A stretch of DNA of 64,000 nt from Ornithodoros turicata (lineage: Eukaryota > Arthropoda > Arachnida > Ixodida > Argasidae). Below the pieces are notes generated by a model. That model did no database searches. It was not told the DNA's origin and saw only the letters and a list, made by a program, of their open reading frames with translations. The stretch lies in contig NC_088201.1 of the NCBI RefSeq assembly GCF_037126465.1, positions 64,006,879 to 64,070,878 of the forward strand, given 5' to 3'. Below, in pieces: positions 42,552-54,049 of the stretch; position 1 is the stretch's first letter; the number at the start of each line of letters is the position of its first letter. A program made the position numbers and the translations under genes.

Positions 42552-43363
42552 CTGCGAGGTAATGCAGTAATCTGCTGCACACGTTTCCTTTCTGGCAGGC
42601 AACAAGTCAATAGCTCCAATCTGTAGTTGTTGTCGTCGGTACTTCACAAATAACTCATACAATGGGTGATGGAAGCCTTCTCAAAGCGATTTCCTTATTT
42701 TAACGGCACACACGAGGCGCAGGTGTACCACTTGGTGTGCGCTGTGACACGTATACTTGAAAAACCTCAGCATTTGATCGTACCAAATATTTTATCATAT
42801 TTCCAAATGCTACGTTCGCAGCAGCAAAACCTGGGACCTGAAACACTGGAAGCTCTCCGTTTTTTTTTTAAAGTTTACTTCATTTTGCATCCGGCACCTC
42901 CTCATTCGACTGTCGTTACAACCATACCTTTGGAAACCTCATTAACGAGCATGCGTGCTCATTGTGGCGAATGAGGTGAGCATGGGTGAGCAAACAGAGA
43001 GCTGAGCTCGGCGGATAACAAAATATTCTGAACTATTGCGGGCACTGTGCAGATCAGACGAGCGTGAACCACGTGGTGGATCCCTTTCAACACTGTCACT
43101 ATGACTAGCCCATTCAGTCCTTATCGACGTCCCCAATAGTTACAATGGCAGCACAGAAACCATGGGCAAAGCGCCCGCAGCTGCTACACGGAGGAATTTG
43201 TCGCAACTGCTTGCTTGGTAAAGCTCACCCATGAGCATGCTTACTCGTGCTCAGCGTGGAGAACGAGCTGAGCATGATTGAGCAAACGGAGGGTGAGCGG
43301 TAGGCGCGCGAGCATGAGTGAGCATACGAGGAACCGAGCGGGAGATGAGTGAGCATAGATGAT
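42552..43363. other. upstream intron with a GAGCATGAGTGAGCA-type minisatellite
   Basis: Words such as GTGAGCATGGGTGAGCAAAC (near 42976) and GAGCATGAGTGAGCATACGA (near 43310) recur irregularly at 42960-43010 and 43226-43355. No coding sequence is supported. Confidence 0.5.
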
Positions 43364-46333
43364 CCCAGGTAGCACAAAAAGTTGCAGCAACGTTGCCTGA
43401 ATGTGTGCGATGTGAGAGCAACGTTTCCAACAAAAAAAAAAAAAAAATGACGTTATTGCGACGTTCTCCTGGAAACGTTACATGTTCAACAAAAAAGAGA
43501 CATTGCTGGTACGTTGCTTTAGTAACGTTACGTTTTCAACATAACGAAACAACACCGCTACGTTGCATCAGAAACGTTGTCTAGATATTCCCTCAGAACA
43601 TTACTGTTACGTTTCACAGAGCTCACACTGCAACATTTTAAAATGGAGGAATTGGCCTATGTGTTTCAAAGAGAATGGGATTTCCAATTTAATGGGATCC
43701 AACATGTTGCTGAGCCACCAATACAATAAGTGAGACGCCCGATGCTAAAGCAACGAGTGTAATGGCGACGAATGGGAGATCATATTCTCAAATTAAATAA
43801 TAATATGATTAAGAAGAACGCAGTATGTCTGTGTGGCAAATTAACTACTTTGTGGAACTCGTTCAATTCTAATGAAATTCCATAATACGCATGGTATCGC
43901 AAGTATTGCAAGTGAAAACTGAACGTAAATCTGGTATTCAAATTCATTCTCAGTGGAGCAGGCGGCCGTTGGCCGATGTCGTCAGAGGCTGACCGCGGAC
44001 GCTCGCCAAGTCCGAACAGAGCGCGTTGTAACCATGGTTGTAACACAACACGTACGTGTGCCGCACCACATAGTGGATCGTCCGCGTTGAAAATAGTTCG
44101 TGTTATTTCAAATGTTTGTGAACATATCTACAAAGGTACATGTACCGTGCTAACTTCGTATTACGCCTTGTTTCTGCATTTCGTACAACATTCCTGTGCA
44201 TGTAAGTGGAGCGTGGAGCGTTCGACAGTCGTCAACGGTCAGTCTGCTACAAAATGTCGAAGTGTTCGGTTATGCGCTGTGTCTGACAAGTAGTTTGCTT
44301 CATTCGGGCTTTATTTTGAGGATTTTATCCGTTCCTAAGGTATGTAGTTGATGTGTCAGGCATTCCCGTTGTTTCTACGTCGTTTCTCATGTTTTTACCG
44401 CTGCTCGTAAGCAATACGACCGCTGATGGGAGGAGAGCGCGAGATGTTCTATCAGAGTGTTACCAGGCCCCCACAGCTCCCCCTCTTCGCGGCTCTAAAA
44501 AAATGTTTGCACGTCATAAACACGTGGTATTACTCCGTCAGGCATCATAGTTGATACCCATTGGCCGAAGGACATTGCGCGCTCCGCTATTGGTTGGCAA
44601 AGTTTCAAAAGAGCATTCTTTCGCGGGCTGCCTCGGGCAGTTACGAGAAGAGAAGGGAGAGAAGTGGCAGCGGCGTCTCGCGTCTCGACGATGTCAGTTG
44701 ACACCACGGTATGATGGCATTGTTCAAAGAGAAGTCCCAGATTTGTTCGTGTGTCAAAGTGACTCAGCGCGTGTGGTGATGTCTCCCGACACAAGTATCC
44801 TACGTACGAACAGTCTCTCGAGTTCAGAACTGGAATGCAGTGGTGAGCTCACGCCTGAGGAACACTTGTGAGCGCCGTCGCATTTTCAAATGCAGTCACA
44901 ACAGAGACAGGATTCGGTGTCCGTGCGACAAGCATTGCCCGCTTCGTTGAAACCTTCGCACTGCAACCAACGAAAGGAGATGCTCACCGTGAAATCGCGT
45001 GCACTCGTGTGAGCGTCGCTCACTTCTGGGAGTAGTGTGTGTGTGTGTTTTTCGACTTCGAACTTGGTCAACGAACGCAACGATTTGGACTCTGTAGGCA
45101 CGGTGAATATTTGTGTCAGACTATTGAATCAGTACGATGTTTCAAATAAATGTGTATTTTGTCAAAAATTTGCCTAGTCGTTCTGGAATACGGAATAACA
45201 AGCGTCGGGCATGAAAACCAGTAAAAGCCGATGGTAGCCAGTACTGGCCAGTACCGGGCCGAAAGGCGAGCCAAACGGAGAGACTCCTGATTGGCCGAAA
45301 GGTAGGCATCATAGTTCATTTTCATTGGTTGCATGTCCAGTGTTGCCTGAATTATCTCAAACTATGGGCTCTATGGGGAGCTGTGGGAGCCTGGTGTTAC
45401 CGCCAGCGTTGTGAGCAACGGTATGTAATGTATTTTGACGCCCATTCACACTGACATGGTGCCGTGCTAACATCTTTTGAAATTCTATTTCTTGAAGGTT
45501 ATGGTCGTGCGACACGGCTGGCATAGGTGCCTCGGCATTTGTCAGCAGTTTGTCAAAACCGAATCTCGCTGAAGTTTGATGGCGTTAATTTTCACGCAAG
45601 AAACGGAAGCTGGATGGGATATCGTGAATCACCTACGAAACACAAGAGCACGACAGAACTCAGTGCTTCAAGTCTTCGAGTTCTTTTGTTTTTTCGTCAG
45701 GACTGTTTATGCATTGGGCACACATATCCCTATGAATCTCTTGAATTCACTAAATTCTTGTTTCTTTCAATAGGTATTTTCCAAGATCGTTGATTGGGAA
45801 TGGCAAGTTTTGATTACTTTCAATAAGAATTGTGAATGCGATATCCACTTTAACCGAAAGAGAGATCTGGGCTATTTTGAATTGGATTATTTTCAGCAGT
45901 AAGGCAGCTTTAATAGTGATATACTGTACAGTATTTCACTGTTGAAGCTTCTTGACTGCTGGAAATAGTCCAATTCAAAATAGCCCAGAAATCTCATTCG
46001 GTTAAAGTGGATATCGCATTCACAATTCTCATTGAAAGTAATCAAAATTTCCCATTCCCAAACGACGACCTTGGACAAATGCCATATTGATGAAATGCTA
46101 TAAATTCATACATTGTTATAACGTTGCACACGTACATTACTGAAACGTTGCAAAATTTACGTTGAGAGGACATTACAGATGCATACGTTGATGTGATGTT
46201 TACAATGGATGTTGCGCTAATGTTGCAAATGAACGTTGCAGATAACGTTGAAGTCACGGACATTAGCAACATCTGAGCAATGTTCCAAGCTGACATTTAG
46301 ACAACGTTGCTGCAATTTTTTGTGCTACCTGGG
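43364..46333. mobile_element. long DNA element with CCCAGGTAGCAC ends and AACGTTGC sub-repeats
   Basis: The left end CCCAGGTAGCACAAAAAGTT and the right end AATTTTTTGTGCTACCTGGG are inverted, and both are followed inwards by GCAGCAACGTTG. AACGTT words recur within 250 bp of each end. The interior has no long ORF, so it looks non-autonomous or eroded. Inside, 45793-46058 is a separate foldback. Confidence 0.65.
45793..46058. repeat. foldback of about 266 bp
   Basis: TTGATTACTTTCAATAAGAA ... CCACTTTAACCGAAAGAGAG (left arm) is repeated in reverse complement at 45945-46058 with a few mismatches, around a loop of roughly 40 bp. Confidence 0.75.
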
Positions 46334-46444
46334 GAGCGGGTGTCCCAAGCGCTGACTTCTGGCTAACAACTCTTGCTGGTATTCATTCAGTTCCCCACTG
46401 TCGCATATTTACGAGATATCAGCCGTACTGGGCACCGCATATCT

Positions 46445-46682
46445 GCACTCTTAAAACAGAACTTAACAGAACAGCCAACCATCATCTCGAATTATATCGT
46501 TATCTGCCCTGATCTGTTGAAAACGGGAGGCGTACGCCTTTTTTGTGAAACTTATGCAGTTCATAATTGTCACAAAAATGGCGTCCCGTTTCCAGCAAAC
46601 CAGGGGAGATAACGATGTCGTTCGAGATGATGGTTGGCTATAGGAGCATGCTATGCGGTGAGGTTCTGTTTTAAGAGTATGT
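46445..46682. mobile_element. GTACGCC-family MITE
   Basis: Left half GCACTCTTAAAACAGAACTT ... GGCGTACGCC, right half with GATGATGGTTGGCTATAGGA and GGTTCTGTTTTAAGAGTATG. A short internal deletion affects the right half. Confidence 0.7.
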
Positions 46683-47218
46683 GTTATACCAGGTGTTTCT
46701 GTTAAATCCCCGGGCTAAATAATTCGCGAACGGGTGCACCAATCGACGAACTTTCTTTTTTACAAGTATCTGTGCGATACCATCTACAAGCTGCGCGCCG
46801 TGTGAATGAGTGGCAGGCGCTCATTATTTAAATAAAAATAAAATGAGTTTCGTAAAAAAACATAACTTTAAAGCAGGGCGCTGTCGACATTAAAATGGGT
46901 ACTACCCCTTTTGGGACCTTCAGTGGACACCTTTTAGAGAAAAATCTGCCACCGAAGCAGGTCATTTGTTGCTGTAATTAAAGGGGCCGTAAACTGGTAC
47001 AAAAGGTGCACATTTCTTTGTGTTATATTATTGAAACTTAGGCAGTGAAAACCCCTTGCAATTACTAACGCTCAAAAACAAAAGGCGCTTGCATACGGAT
47101 GAAATATTCACTGCACTCTTTTGCATTTTAGCTCCACCCCGCGCTCTAACTTTACGTCATTTTGACGTAGCGCTTTCCTCACCAATTACGATCGAGTGTT
47201 CCATGTATGATTTTATAG

Positions 47219-47655
47219 CGAATTCGGGTGGTCATTTCGTAGCAAACGGCCGAGCGCTCGGAAATTGCTAGGTCGGCGACCGAGCTGGATCACGTGACCG
47301 TTGACACCCGAACATGATTGCTAGGAATCTAGCGGTTTTAGGTACTTGGATCACGCTAGGGGCATCGCGGTCGCAAGTCTTCGAGTTCTGTCGTCTGCTA
47401 AACCACGTGATTTCAACATGCGGGCCAATGAGGGCACTCGCCGCCGTTGCAGTGCGGATGTGACTGCACCGGATACAGTTGAGCAATCTGCTGCTCGATC
47501 GTTTTGAGACCGGGCATAAAAAGTGCTAGCTAGCAAATTCTGAGCGCTCGGAAAGCGCCACGCGAACATGCGAGATTTGCTTCATTTTGACCAAGCGAAC
47601 ATGACTGCTCGAGATCTGGCAAAAAAAAGTTGCTCCGAAATGACCACCCGAATTC
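47219..47655. mobile_element. MITE with CGAATTCGGGTGGTCATTTC ends, copy A
   Basis: The ends GCGAATTCGGGTGGTCATTT and AAATGACCACCCGAATTCGC are inverted. Copy B at 47851-48292 is the same element in the opposite orientation, with a few percent divergence. Mirror-image 72-codon frames in the two copies are by-products. Confidence 0.8.
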
Positions 47656-47850
47656 GCCAATTTCAAATGCGGAATTGGACTAGATGAACGTGAATTCTCT
47701 TCTATTCAAAATCTAAACAGTTACAGCCTGTAACTGAAAAAGAAATGCGTTTAATTTAGGTATCATACGCGCACTACGTTTTCTGGGCAGTTGCACGCAG
47801 CACACCACGAGCGCGAATGAATATCCGAGACTACAGTTCCGGAATCATAT

Positions 47851-48292
47851 GGCGAATTCGGGTGGTCATTTCGGAGCAACTTTTTTTGCCAGATCTCGAG
47901 CAGTCATGTTCGCTTGGTCAAAATGAAGCAAACCTCGCATGTCCGCGTGGCGTTTTCCGAACGCTCGGAATTTGCTAGCTAGCACTTTTTTTGCCCGTTC
48001 TCAAAACGATCGAGCAGCAGATTGCTCAACTGTATCCGGTGTCGTCACATTCGCACTGCAACGGTGGCAGGTGCCCTCATTGGCCCGCATGTTGAAATCA
48101 CGTGGTTTAGCAGACGACAAAACTCGAAGACTTGCGACCGCGACGCCCCTAGCGTGATCCAAGTACCTAAAACCGCTAGATTCCTAGCTATCATGTTCGG
48201 GTGGCAACGGTCACGTGATCCAGCTCGGTCGCCGACCTAGCAATATCCGAGCGCTCGGCCGTTTTGCTACGAAATGACCACCCGAATTCGCT
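47851..48292. mobile_element. MITE with CGAATTCGGGTGGTCATTTC ends, copy B
   Basis: Reverse-complement copy of 47219-47655, about 195 bp away, so the pair forms a large inverted repeat. Confidence 0.8.
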
Positions 48293-48390
48293 ATTAGGTA
48301 GGTGCGCGATGGAACATCTTCGTCATCTTCGAATGGTTTCGACAACTGGGCTGCCGTACTTTGGTTTGAGCCACGCGGCACCGAGTCACC

Positions 48391-48473
48391 AGCTCGCGTG
48401 GTACAGTGGATAGCGTGCTGGCCATGTCACGTCGTGACTGGGAGGAACCCGGGTACGAATCGCGTCAGCTGGC
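48391..48473 (+). repeat. tRNA-derived SINE-like head
   Basis: GTGGTACAGTGGATAGCGTG fits a pol III A box (TGGTACAGTGG), and GGGTACGAATC about 45 bp later resembles a B box. No full cloverleaf is made. The head abuts the next MITE at 48476. Confidence 0.5.
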
Positions 48474-48475
48474 GG

Positions 48476-48990
48476 TCACACGGGGCAACTTTTCCCAGCA
48501 ACTCGAAGCAACTCAAACCAACGTCTTTCGAGCAATTTCGAGTCCGCGTTCACACGCAGCAACTCGGTAGCTCCACCCACAAGCAACCTTATGGCGACCG
48601 GACAATGTAGGTTCGAATCGAACTGGTGGAATGTTCTTTAGCTGCTGTTTATCAAATTTCAGTCAGTTTTTTTATTGCCCCAATAGGTCATTATTGCCTT
48701 CCAGAAGTGGCAAGTGATATGTTTCCGTGAAGTTCGTAAAAAAAGAAAAAGTTATTTCTCAGCTGCACCTGCAGAATCTGAACCCATGAACCCAGGAACG
48801 AAAACCACAACGCCATCGGGAGTCACGTGGCAATGCTCCCCTCTCTGATTGGCCGGTGCACGAGCAACTTCTCAAGTTTTCGGTCGGGGAGCGCTTCGCA
48901 GCAACTCTGAGCAACTCGAGTTGCTGGATGTTGCGGCTGACAGCAACTCCAAAGTTGCTCATAGTTGCTGCAAAAAGTTGCCCCGTGTGA
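48476..48990. mobile_element. MITE with TCACACGGGGCAACTTTT ends
   Basis: The left end TCACACGGGGCAACTTTT and the right end AAAGTTGCCCCGTGTGA are inverted. The sub-terminal regions are full of GCAACTC/GAGTTGC words. There is no ORF. Confidence 0.75.
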
Positions 48991-49397
48991 ACGCTGCGTC
49001 ATGTGATAGCAGCTCAACTGTTGACGTTTGCGCCAGCCGGAGATGTTGAAGATGTCATGACGTTGAATTTCGGAACCACGGAGCGCAAAACGTCGTTTCA
49101 CACAAACAAACTGAGCGCTCCGACTCACAGCTGATAACGAAGTATGTTTATTGGCTGGTAATTTGAAACGTCATGTGCGCAGCTCGGCCCCCCGATTGGA
49201 CGGCAAAACGCTACGTAGCCATGTGACGTATGCGTGGTGGAGAGAGGGTCGCTGGTTACTCATCTTTGAAAGCAGTTATATGGGTCAATGAGCTGGCACG
49301 AGCGGAACGAAATGTATATTTGGGTATTATGATCTGCGTTCTTTCATGGGGTATCATTATTTCAGAAATGTTTGGTGGCCTGTTTACGGCCCCTTTA

Positions 49398-49575
49398 ATT
49401 TGTTTCGGTTTATGTATTTTGTCGGTGCTGGTCGCGGTGAAGCGCAAAAGGACGTAATTCATTGGTGTACTTCATTGGTGTAAGGACATAATTCATTGGT
49501 GGATAAGGGAATGGAAGAGCGTCCTTTCGCGCTTCACTGCGACCAGCCGCGACAAAAATATGTAAACCGAAACCA
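49398..49575. repeat. short foldback
   Basis: AATTTGTTTCGGTTTATGTA ... GGTCGCGGTGAAGCGCAAAA is repeated in reverse complement at about 49525-49575, around a loop with GTAATTCATTGGTG repeats. Confidence 0.65.
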
Positions 49576-49874
49576 ATTAATTACTGCAACAAATGACCCG
49601 CTTCGGTGGGAGATTTTGCTCTAAAAGGTGTCCACTGAAGATCCCAAAAAGGGTAGTACCCATTTTAATGCAGACGGCGCCCTCCTTTAGAAGTTATGTT
49701 TTTCACGAAACTCATTTGAACTTTTATTTAAATAATGAGCGCCTCCCACTGATTCACACGGTGCGCAGCTTGTAGGTGGTGTCGGACAGATACCTGTAAA
49801 AAAGAAAGTTCGTCGATTGGCGCACCTGTTCGCGAATTATTTAGCCCGGGGATTTAACTGAAACACCCGGTAAT

Positions 49875-50116
49875 GTGTCCCAAGATCCAAATAGCGCACG
49901 TATTCCGTCCGCCACGTCCCTGTTTCCTCTTCAAATTAGATAGTGTAGAGGAGGTGGAGATCCTCTACATGAGTCCCGACCGACGGTGATGGAATGTCCC
50001 AGCGGGGTGGTCGTGGCCTCACGCTAGGACGGTGCCGGTAGAACTGCCGTGCCAGCGCCGTAGTGCGTGGCAGCAGAGGCACGTCTTCGTCATCACACAC
50101 GGGCCGCCACATCACT
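49875..50116 (-). repeat. 3' LTR-like segment of the CsRn1-like element
   Basis: It begins AGTGATGTGGCGGCCC right after the purine tract on the minus strand and runs to the end of the nested DNA element at 49872. With no second LTR in the window its exact end cannot be set. Confidence 0.55.
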
Positions 50117-52046
50117 CCCCCCCTCAGACGCGGAGCGGTGTAGAGCTGGCCGTTGAGGTCCGCGTTGATACATGAAGAGGAGGAAGACGGGCGACACGTA
50201 GTACAGGGACTGCTGGTCTTGCGTCTTGTGTTGAGTGGGCAGAAGAACTGGCCGGGAGGGTTCCAGGAGCGGGCCGAAGCGGAAAGCAGATTAGGCAGGT
50301 AGGCAGACCGTAATGCAGGATGGAGCGACAGAACTGCGACCGGTTCGTGAGCGGTGAGCTCGTAGTGTCGCCAAGAAGAGTGCCGGGGAGGACCATCGCG
50401 AAGCACGGGGAGACCGGGAGTAGAACTCGGTGGCCTCCGTGCGTGTCCCCAGTGGAACGTTGGTCCCGGTGCCTCTTGAGAGCCATTGGATGGGCTGTCA
50501 GCACCCTGTATCGATGCCTGGTGGGAAGGCAAGGCGTGCAGGGTTCTTGGGACTGGCATGACGATGAGGATGGGGCCATGCAGCCGCCAGCGGCGTACCG
50601 GGACCGGTATAGGAGCGTGATGCTCGTGAAGGTGCCGCTGGTGAAAGCCGAGGAGTGCCATTGCGAAGCATGTGGCGACGTGACGCAGAGTGAGAGACCA
50701 TGGCGATGCGAGCTGAGTAGGTGAGCGAGCTGTGTAGAACCATGGTGTTGCGCGGCCGGGCGTTGCGATGAGTGGAGCCGCGGTGAATTGACGTCGTCGC
50801 CTAGCGGTTCCTCGGTAGAACGATGCACCGTACCTTCGGAGATGGCTTCGGAAGTGGGCTTTGCTTGGGAGGGGAGTTATGCCTTCTGGAGAGATCTTAT
50901 GCCCCAGAAACTCCAGAGAGCTGACCCCGAATTCGCTCTTGAGGGCGTTGATAATAATGCCGTGGTCGGAAAGGCGGGCGAAAAGCTGCCGGAGATGGTC
51001 GAGGTGTTCTTCGTAGGAGGAACTCGCAACAAGAATGTCGTTGATATACGCGAATGTAAATGAGAGGCCACGTGTGACGGCGTCAATAAAGCGTCGAAAC
51101 GACTGGGCGGCGTTGAGGAGGCCGAAGGGCATACGAAGAAACTCGAACAAGCCAAAAGGTGTAGTAATGGCTGTCTTCGGAATGTCCTCTTCGGCAGCCG
51201 GAATCTGATGGTAGGCTCGTACCAAGTCAAGCTTCGAGTAGATGGTGGTTCCGTGCAGAAAAGCTGTAAAATCGTGCACATGCGGGATAGGATAACGGTC
51301 TGGGATTGTGACACGATTCAGGCCACGATAATCGCCGCAGGAGCGCCAGTCGCCTGTCTTCTTGGGCACCATATGAAGAGCGGAAGCCCAACTGCTAGAC
51401 GAAGGCCGTATGATACCCATGTCCAGCATGTGGCTGAATTCGTCACGAGCTATCTTCAGTTTTTCCGGTGCGCGACGACGTGGGCGAACAAAAACTGGCG
51501 GCCCCTTGGTGCCAATATGGTGGACGACCGAGTGCTTTACCGGGCTGGTCCAATCGGGTGGGCGAGTTAGCTCCGGGTACTCCTTCAAGATTGCATGGAA
51601 GGGATTGGTCTCGTCATGGAAGAATGATATTCCCGGGGAAGAAAGTGAAGACGATATTCCGGACACAGCAAGATTGGTACTGGAATCGATGAGGTGGCGG
51701 TTGCGCATGTCCACTAAGAGGTGATGGTGGTTCAGAAAATCGGCGCCCAGGATTGGTTGGGAGACACTGGCCTCCAGGAACACCCAGCGAAATGTGCGGC
51801 GCAAGCCAAGGCTTAGCGTTAGAGAACGTTGGGCAAAAACAGGTATTTGTGAGCCATTAACCGCTGTGAGATGGCACATGACAGGGCTCCGTCGGTCTCC
51901 TTTGGTAGCGGGAATAACGCTCACATCGGCACCTGTGTCGACCAGGAAACGTCGTGCCGAAGTGATGTCCCGTATGTAGAAAAGGCGACTGGACGAAGGA
52001 TGTGGGCCATCGGTCGCCATCAATGGTCCACGGCAGGGTTTCCCGG
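49936..52046 (-). pseudogene. protease-RT pol fragment of the CsRn1-like element
   Basis: Pol lies in the -1 frame of gag. Its protease has [14 protein letters not shown] and ILGADFL. Its RT has [48 protein letters not shown] and, where YIDD is expected, [11 protein letters not shown] (codons 51048-51037): the first catalytic Asp is Asn. After [17 protein letters not shown] the frame loses recognisable RNase H sequence, and no integrase motif appears before the tail ending in the LTR. The frame stays open only because the DNA is GC-rich. Confidence 0.82.
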
Positions 52047-52740
52047 CTGCCACGAACATGGGAGCAAGCAATGCCGTGCATCGGCCCCGAATTTCCGCTG
52101 GTACCAGCAGACTGTATGAGCTGGGCTGGAATCACGTGGAGTCGGTGAACGGTGCCGGAAACGACGAGGACTGCGACTTGTACGGCGGCGAGAGAAATCG
52201 CGGACGTGTGGCGAGACATGGGAGACGGCAATAAGTGCGGTTAAGTTCTTGACCTCGCGGCAAAGTTCCGCAACGTCAGAGGAATGCGGCGGCTGCGGCG
52301 GTGGTGATGGCGACGGCTGTGCAGAGGTGGGGGGGATGACTGCAGAAACCGCGGGGTTGGCGACCTCAAACACAGCGTCAGCCAGGGTAGCAAGTTTGTC
52401 CAGGGACATGTCAGAGGCAGTGGCTAAAACCATCTGCACATTCTGCGGCAAGCGCTGCAAGAATAGTTCACAGAAGAAGGTGTCGTCGGTCGCTGTCGAC
52501 TGGGAACCCAACAGCTGACGCATGCGCCTTAAAAGCTGTGTTGGACGACGATCCCCCAGCTCCTCAGCAGATAGAAGTTGCTGGATGCGAGATCGGTCGG
52601 AAGCCGTGGTTCGCTGGAGCAGCGCTTTCTTCAGCTGATCGTAAGGAGTTGTGGGTGAAGGGGCCGCAAGAATGTCATACACCTCTTCTGCAGCAGCAGG
52701 TGTAAGGGCTGATATGACATGAGTAGTATAGGACTTGTGT
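52020..52740 (-). pseudogene. gag fragment of the CsRn1-like element
   Basis: The frame reads HVISALTPAAAEEVYDIL, PYDQLKKALLQRT and LGDRRPTQLLRRMRQLLG, the conserved capsid part of CsRn1/Kabuki-type gag. Near the end is [14 protein letters not shown] with a further C, the family's C-H-C-C motif but with Gln in place of His. It ends at TGA 52022-52020, after a GGGAAAC heptamer. The 5' part, including the start codon, is missing. Confidence 0.8.
52038..52044 (-). promoter_or_regulatory. -1 frameshift heptamer GGGAAAC at the gag-pol junction
   Basis: GGGAAAC lies in X_XXY_YYZ phase with gag, five codons before its stop. Pol continues in the -1 frame (GKPCRGPL...). A possible short stem (GGACCAT with ATGGCCC) follows, weaker than in the 9154-9209 signal. 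Confidence 0.6.
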
Positions 52741-52805
52741 TAAATACAGACAATGTCAAACTCAGACATGGACCCCTGGGCCCTGCCCTGAGCCCTGCGC
52801 GTATT

Positions 52806-53125
52806 TTTCCCCGCGCGGAGCCTGTGCGGAGGGTTGTCCGCGCGCTTATAGGCGGGGGGAGGACTATGTGCGCGCTTGCTAGCTCACATTTTTCAGCCTG
52901 GGCCAACTTCTTTCGTCATTTTTCAATCTGCGCCGAATTTTTTCGCGACTTTTTCCCGTGTGCGACAGGCGGCGCTCGGGTGGAGGGCTGCTGCGGTGGG
53001 CGGAGCGTGGCCGGAGGGTTGCGTGAGCGCTTACTTGCTCAATTTTTCAGCCTGGGCTGACTTCTTTCATCATTTTTCAATCTGTGTCGACTTCAATCGC
53101 AATTTTTTTCCCGCTACAGCAGGTG
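52806..53125. repeat. two tandem copies of about 150 bp, GC-rich
   Basis: TTTTTCAGCCTGGGCCAACT ... TTTCAATCTGCGCCGA (first copy) recurs about 150 bp later as TTTTTCAGCCTGGGCTGACT ... TTTCAATCTGTGTCGA. Each is preceded by a GCGGAG..GGAGGGTTG stretch. No ORF is convincing. Confidence 0.65.
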
Positions 53126-53678
53126 TACAGTAGGCGATTTACATGCAAAGGATAGCCATACACAAAAGTACAAGTGAAAATATATTTATTAAAGTCATTA
53201 GTGTCAGGAATTATGACTCCATGTGAAGGAGAAAAACTCAGCCAAAAAATCTGATGCAATAGCATTGAAGCGGTATTTTATTAGTGATAATCACGCAAGT
53301 TTTCAATTAAGCAGAAGGAGTAGCACATTTTTAATAAAAGAAGATATTTTTAATCAATGCGATTACAATCAAATTAAAAGTTTGATTATAAAAAGTCTAA
53401 CATGACCACCATAGAGGAGTTTTAATTACAAAGTTCTAATATGTAACTTCATGTGCAACAGCTAATATTTCATTATGATACATTTAATCAAAGAATATAT
53501 TTTTAATCAATATGATTACAATCAAAATTAAAAGTTTTATTATAAAAAGTCTAACACGACCAACATAGTGGAGCTTTAATTACAAGTGCCGATAGATGTA
53601 TGTGAACAGCAGAGAACCTGGAAGACCATGGGACACGAACACAAGAGGAAATAAAATCTATAACACTACATTGGTTAA
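53126..53678. other. AT-rich sequence before the palindrome
   Basis: It contains a partial duplication (TTTTTAATCAATGCGATTAC near 53347 and TTTTTAATCAATATGATTAC near 53500). No gene is seen. Confidence 0.5.
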
Positions 53679-53811
53679 TCAAAACAACAGAGGAGGAGAA
53701 TAATCTATCATTTTAAATATCATAAAATCATCCTCGTGACTTCCCCATACAATTTTCATTCTAAGAGACACTACAAACCTTACTTTGTTTTATGAATCCA
53801 ACACAGAAAAT

Positions 53812-53920
53812 ACATTAAAAAATGAACTTCACTGCATAGCGCGCTCCTAGTCAACAACCAGCTCTAATAATATCTGCCCTGATTTGTTGAAGACGGAAGG
53901 CGTACACCTGACAGTTACGA
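53812..53920. mobile_element. half GTACGCC-family MITE in the left arm
   Basis: AATGAACTTCACTGCATAGC ... GAAGGCGTACACC is the left half of the family seen at 37.9-39.8 kb. The mirror half is at 63745-63853 in the other arm. Confidence 0.7.
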
Positions 53921-54049
53921 ACATTTTCGAGCGCAATAGGGAAGATTATTCCAACATTACACAATTAATCATTTTCTTATTAAGTAAACAGCATAGGCAT
54001 ACGGAAATAATGAGAAACACGATCAACAGCTAATAGAGAACCAAAACCT

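Larger units (their letters stand above)
46689..49870. mobile_element. TA-flanked DNA element with about 300-bp inverted ends, host of several nested elements
   Basis: Left and right ends (CCAGGTGTTTCTGTTAAATC and GATTTAACTGAAACACCCGG) are inverted and flanked by TA (46687-46688, 49871-49872). Similarity continues inwards for about 300 bp on each side to GCTGTAATTA/TAATTACTGC. The TA duplication fits a Tc1/mariner-type element. The interior is filled by other repeats listed separately, and no transposase was seen. Confidence 0.75.
49875..52740 (-). mobile_element. CsRn1-like Ty3 retrotransposon, truncated and without integrase
   Basis: The minus-strand order is gag, protease, RT, scrambled RNase H region, a short C-terminal tail, a purine tract (CTGAGGGGGGG, 50127-50117), then an LTR-like segment (49875-50116). 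The 5' end stops inside gag at about 52740, so there is no 5' LTR. RT motifs fit the CsRn1 clade. The integrase that should follow RNase H is missing, and the RT box reads YIND, so the copy is dead. Confidence 0.8.

Noticed and set aside
47268..48240. Two 72-codon frames of similar sequence on opposite strands, possible gene pair
   Set aside because: They are the same segment of two opposed MITE copies; frames arise by chance in GC-rich sequence.
49230..49457. 75-codon frame with two hydrophobic helices, possible small membrane protein
   Set aside because: It runs across the boundary of two nested DNA elements into a foldback, so it is assembled from transposon sequence.
50124..50828. 234-codon minus frame in the CsRn1-like element
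   Set aside because: It is a shadow frame in GC-rich degraded RNase H sequence with no domain signature.
42552..53678. Search for the signal-peptide exon of the ADAM10-like gene
   Set aside because: No minus-strand ATG followed by a hydrophobic leader and a phase-1 donor was convincing. The exon is probably outside the window or too short to recognise by eye.
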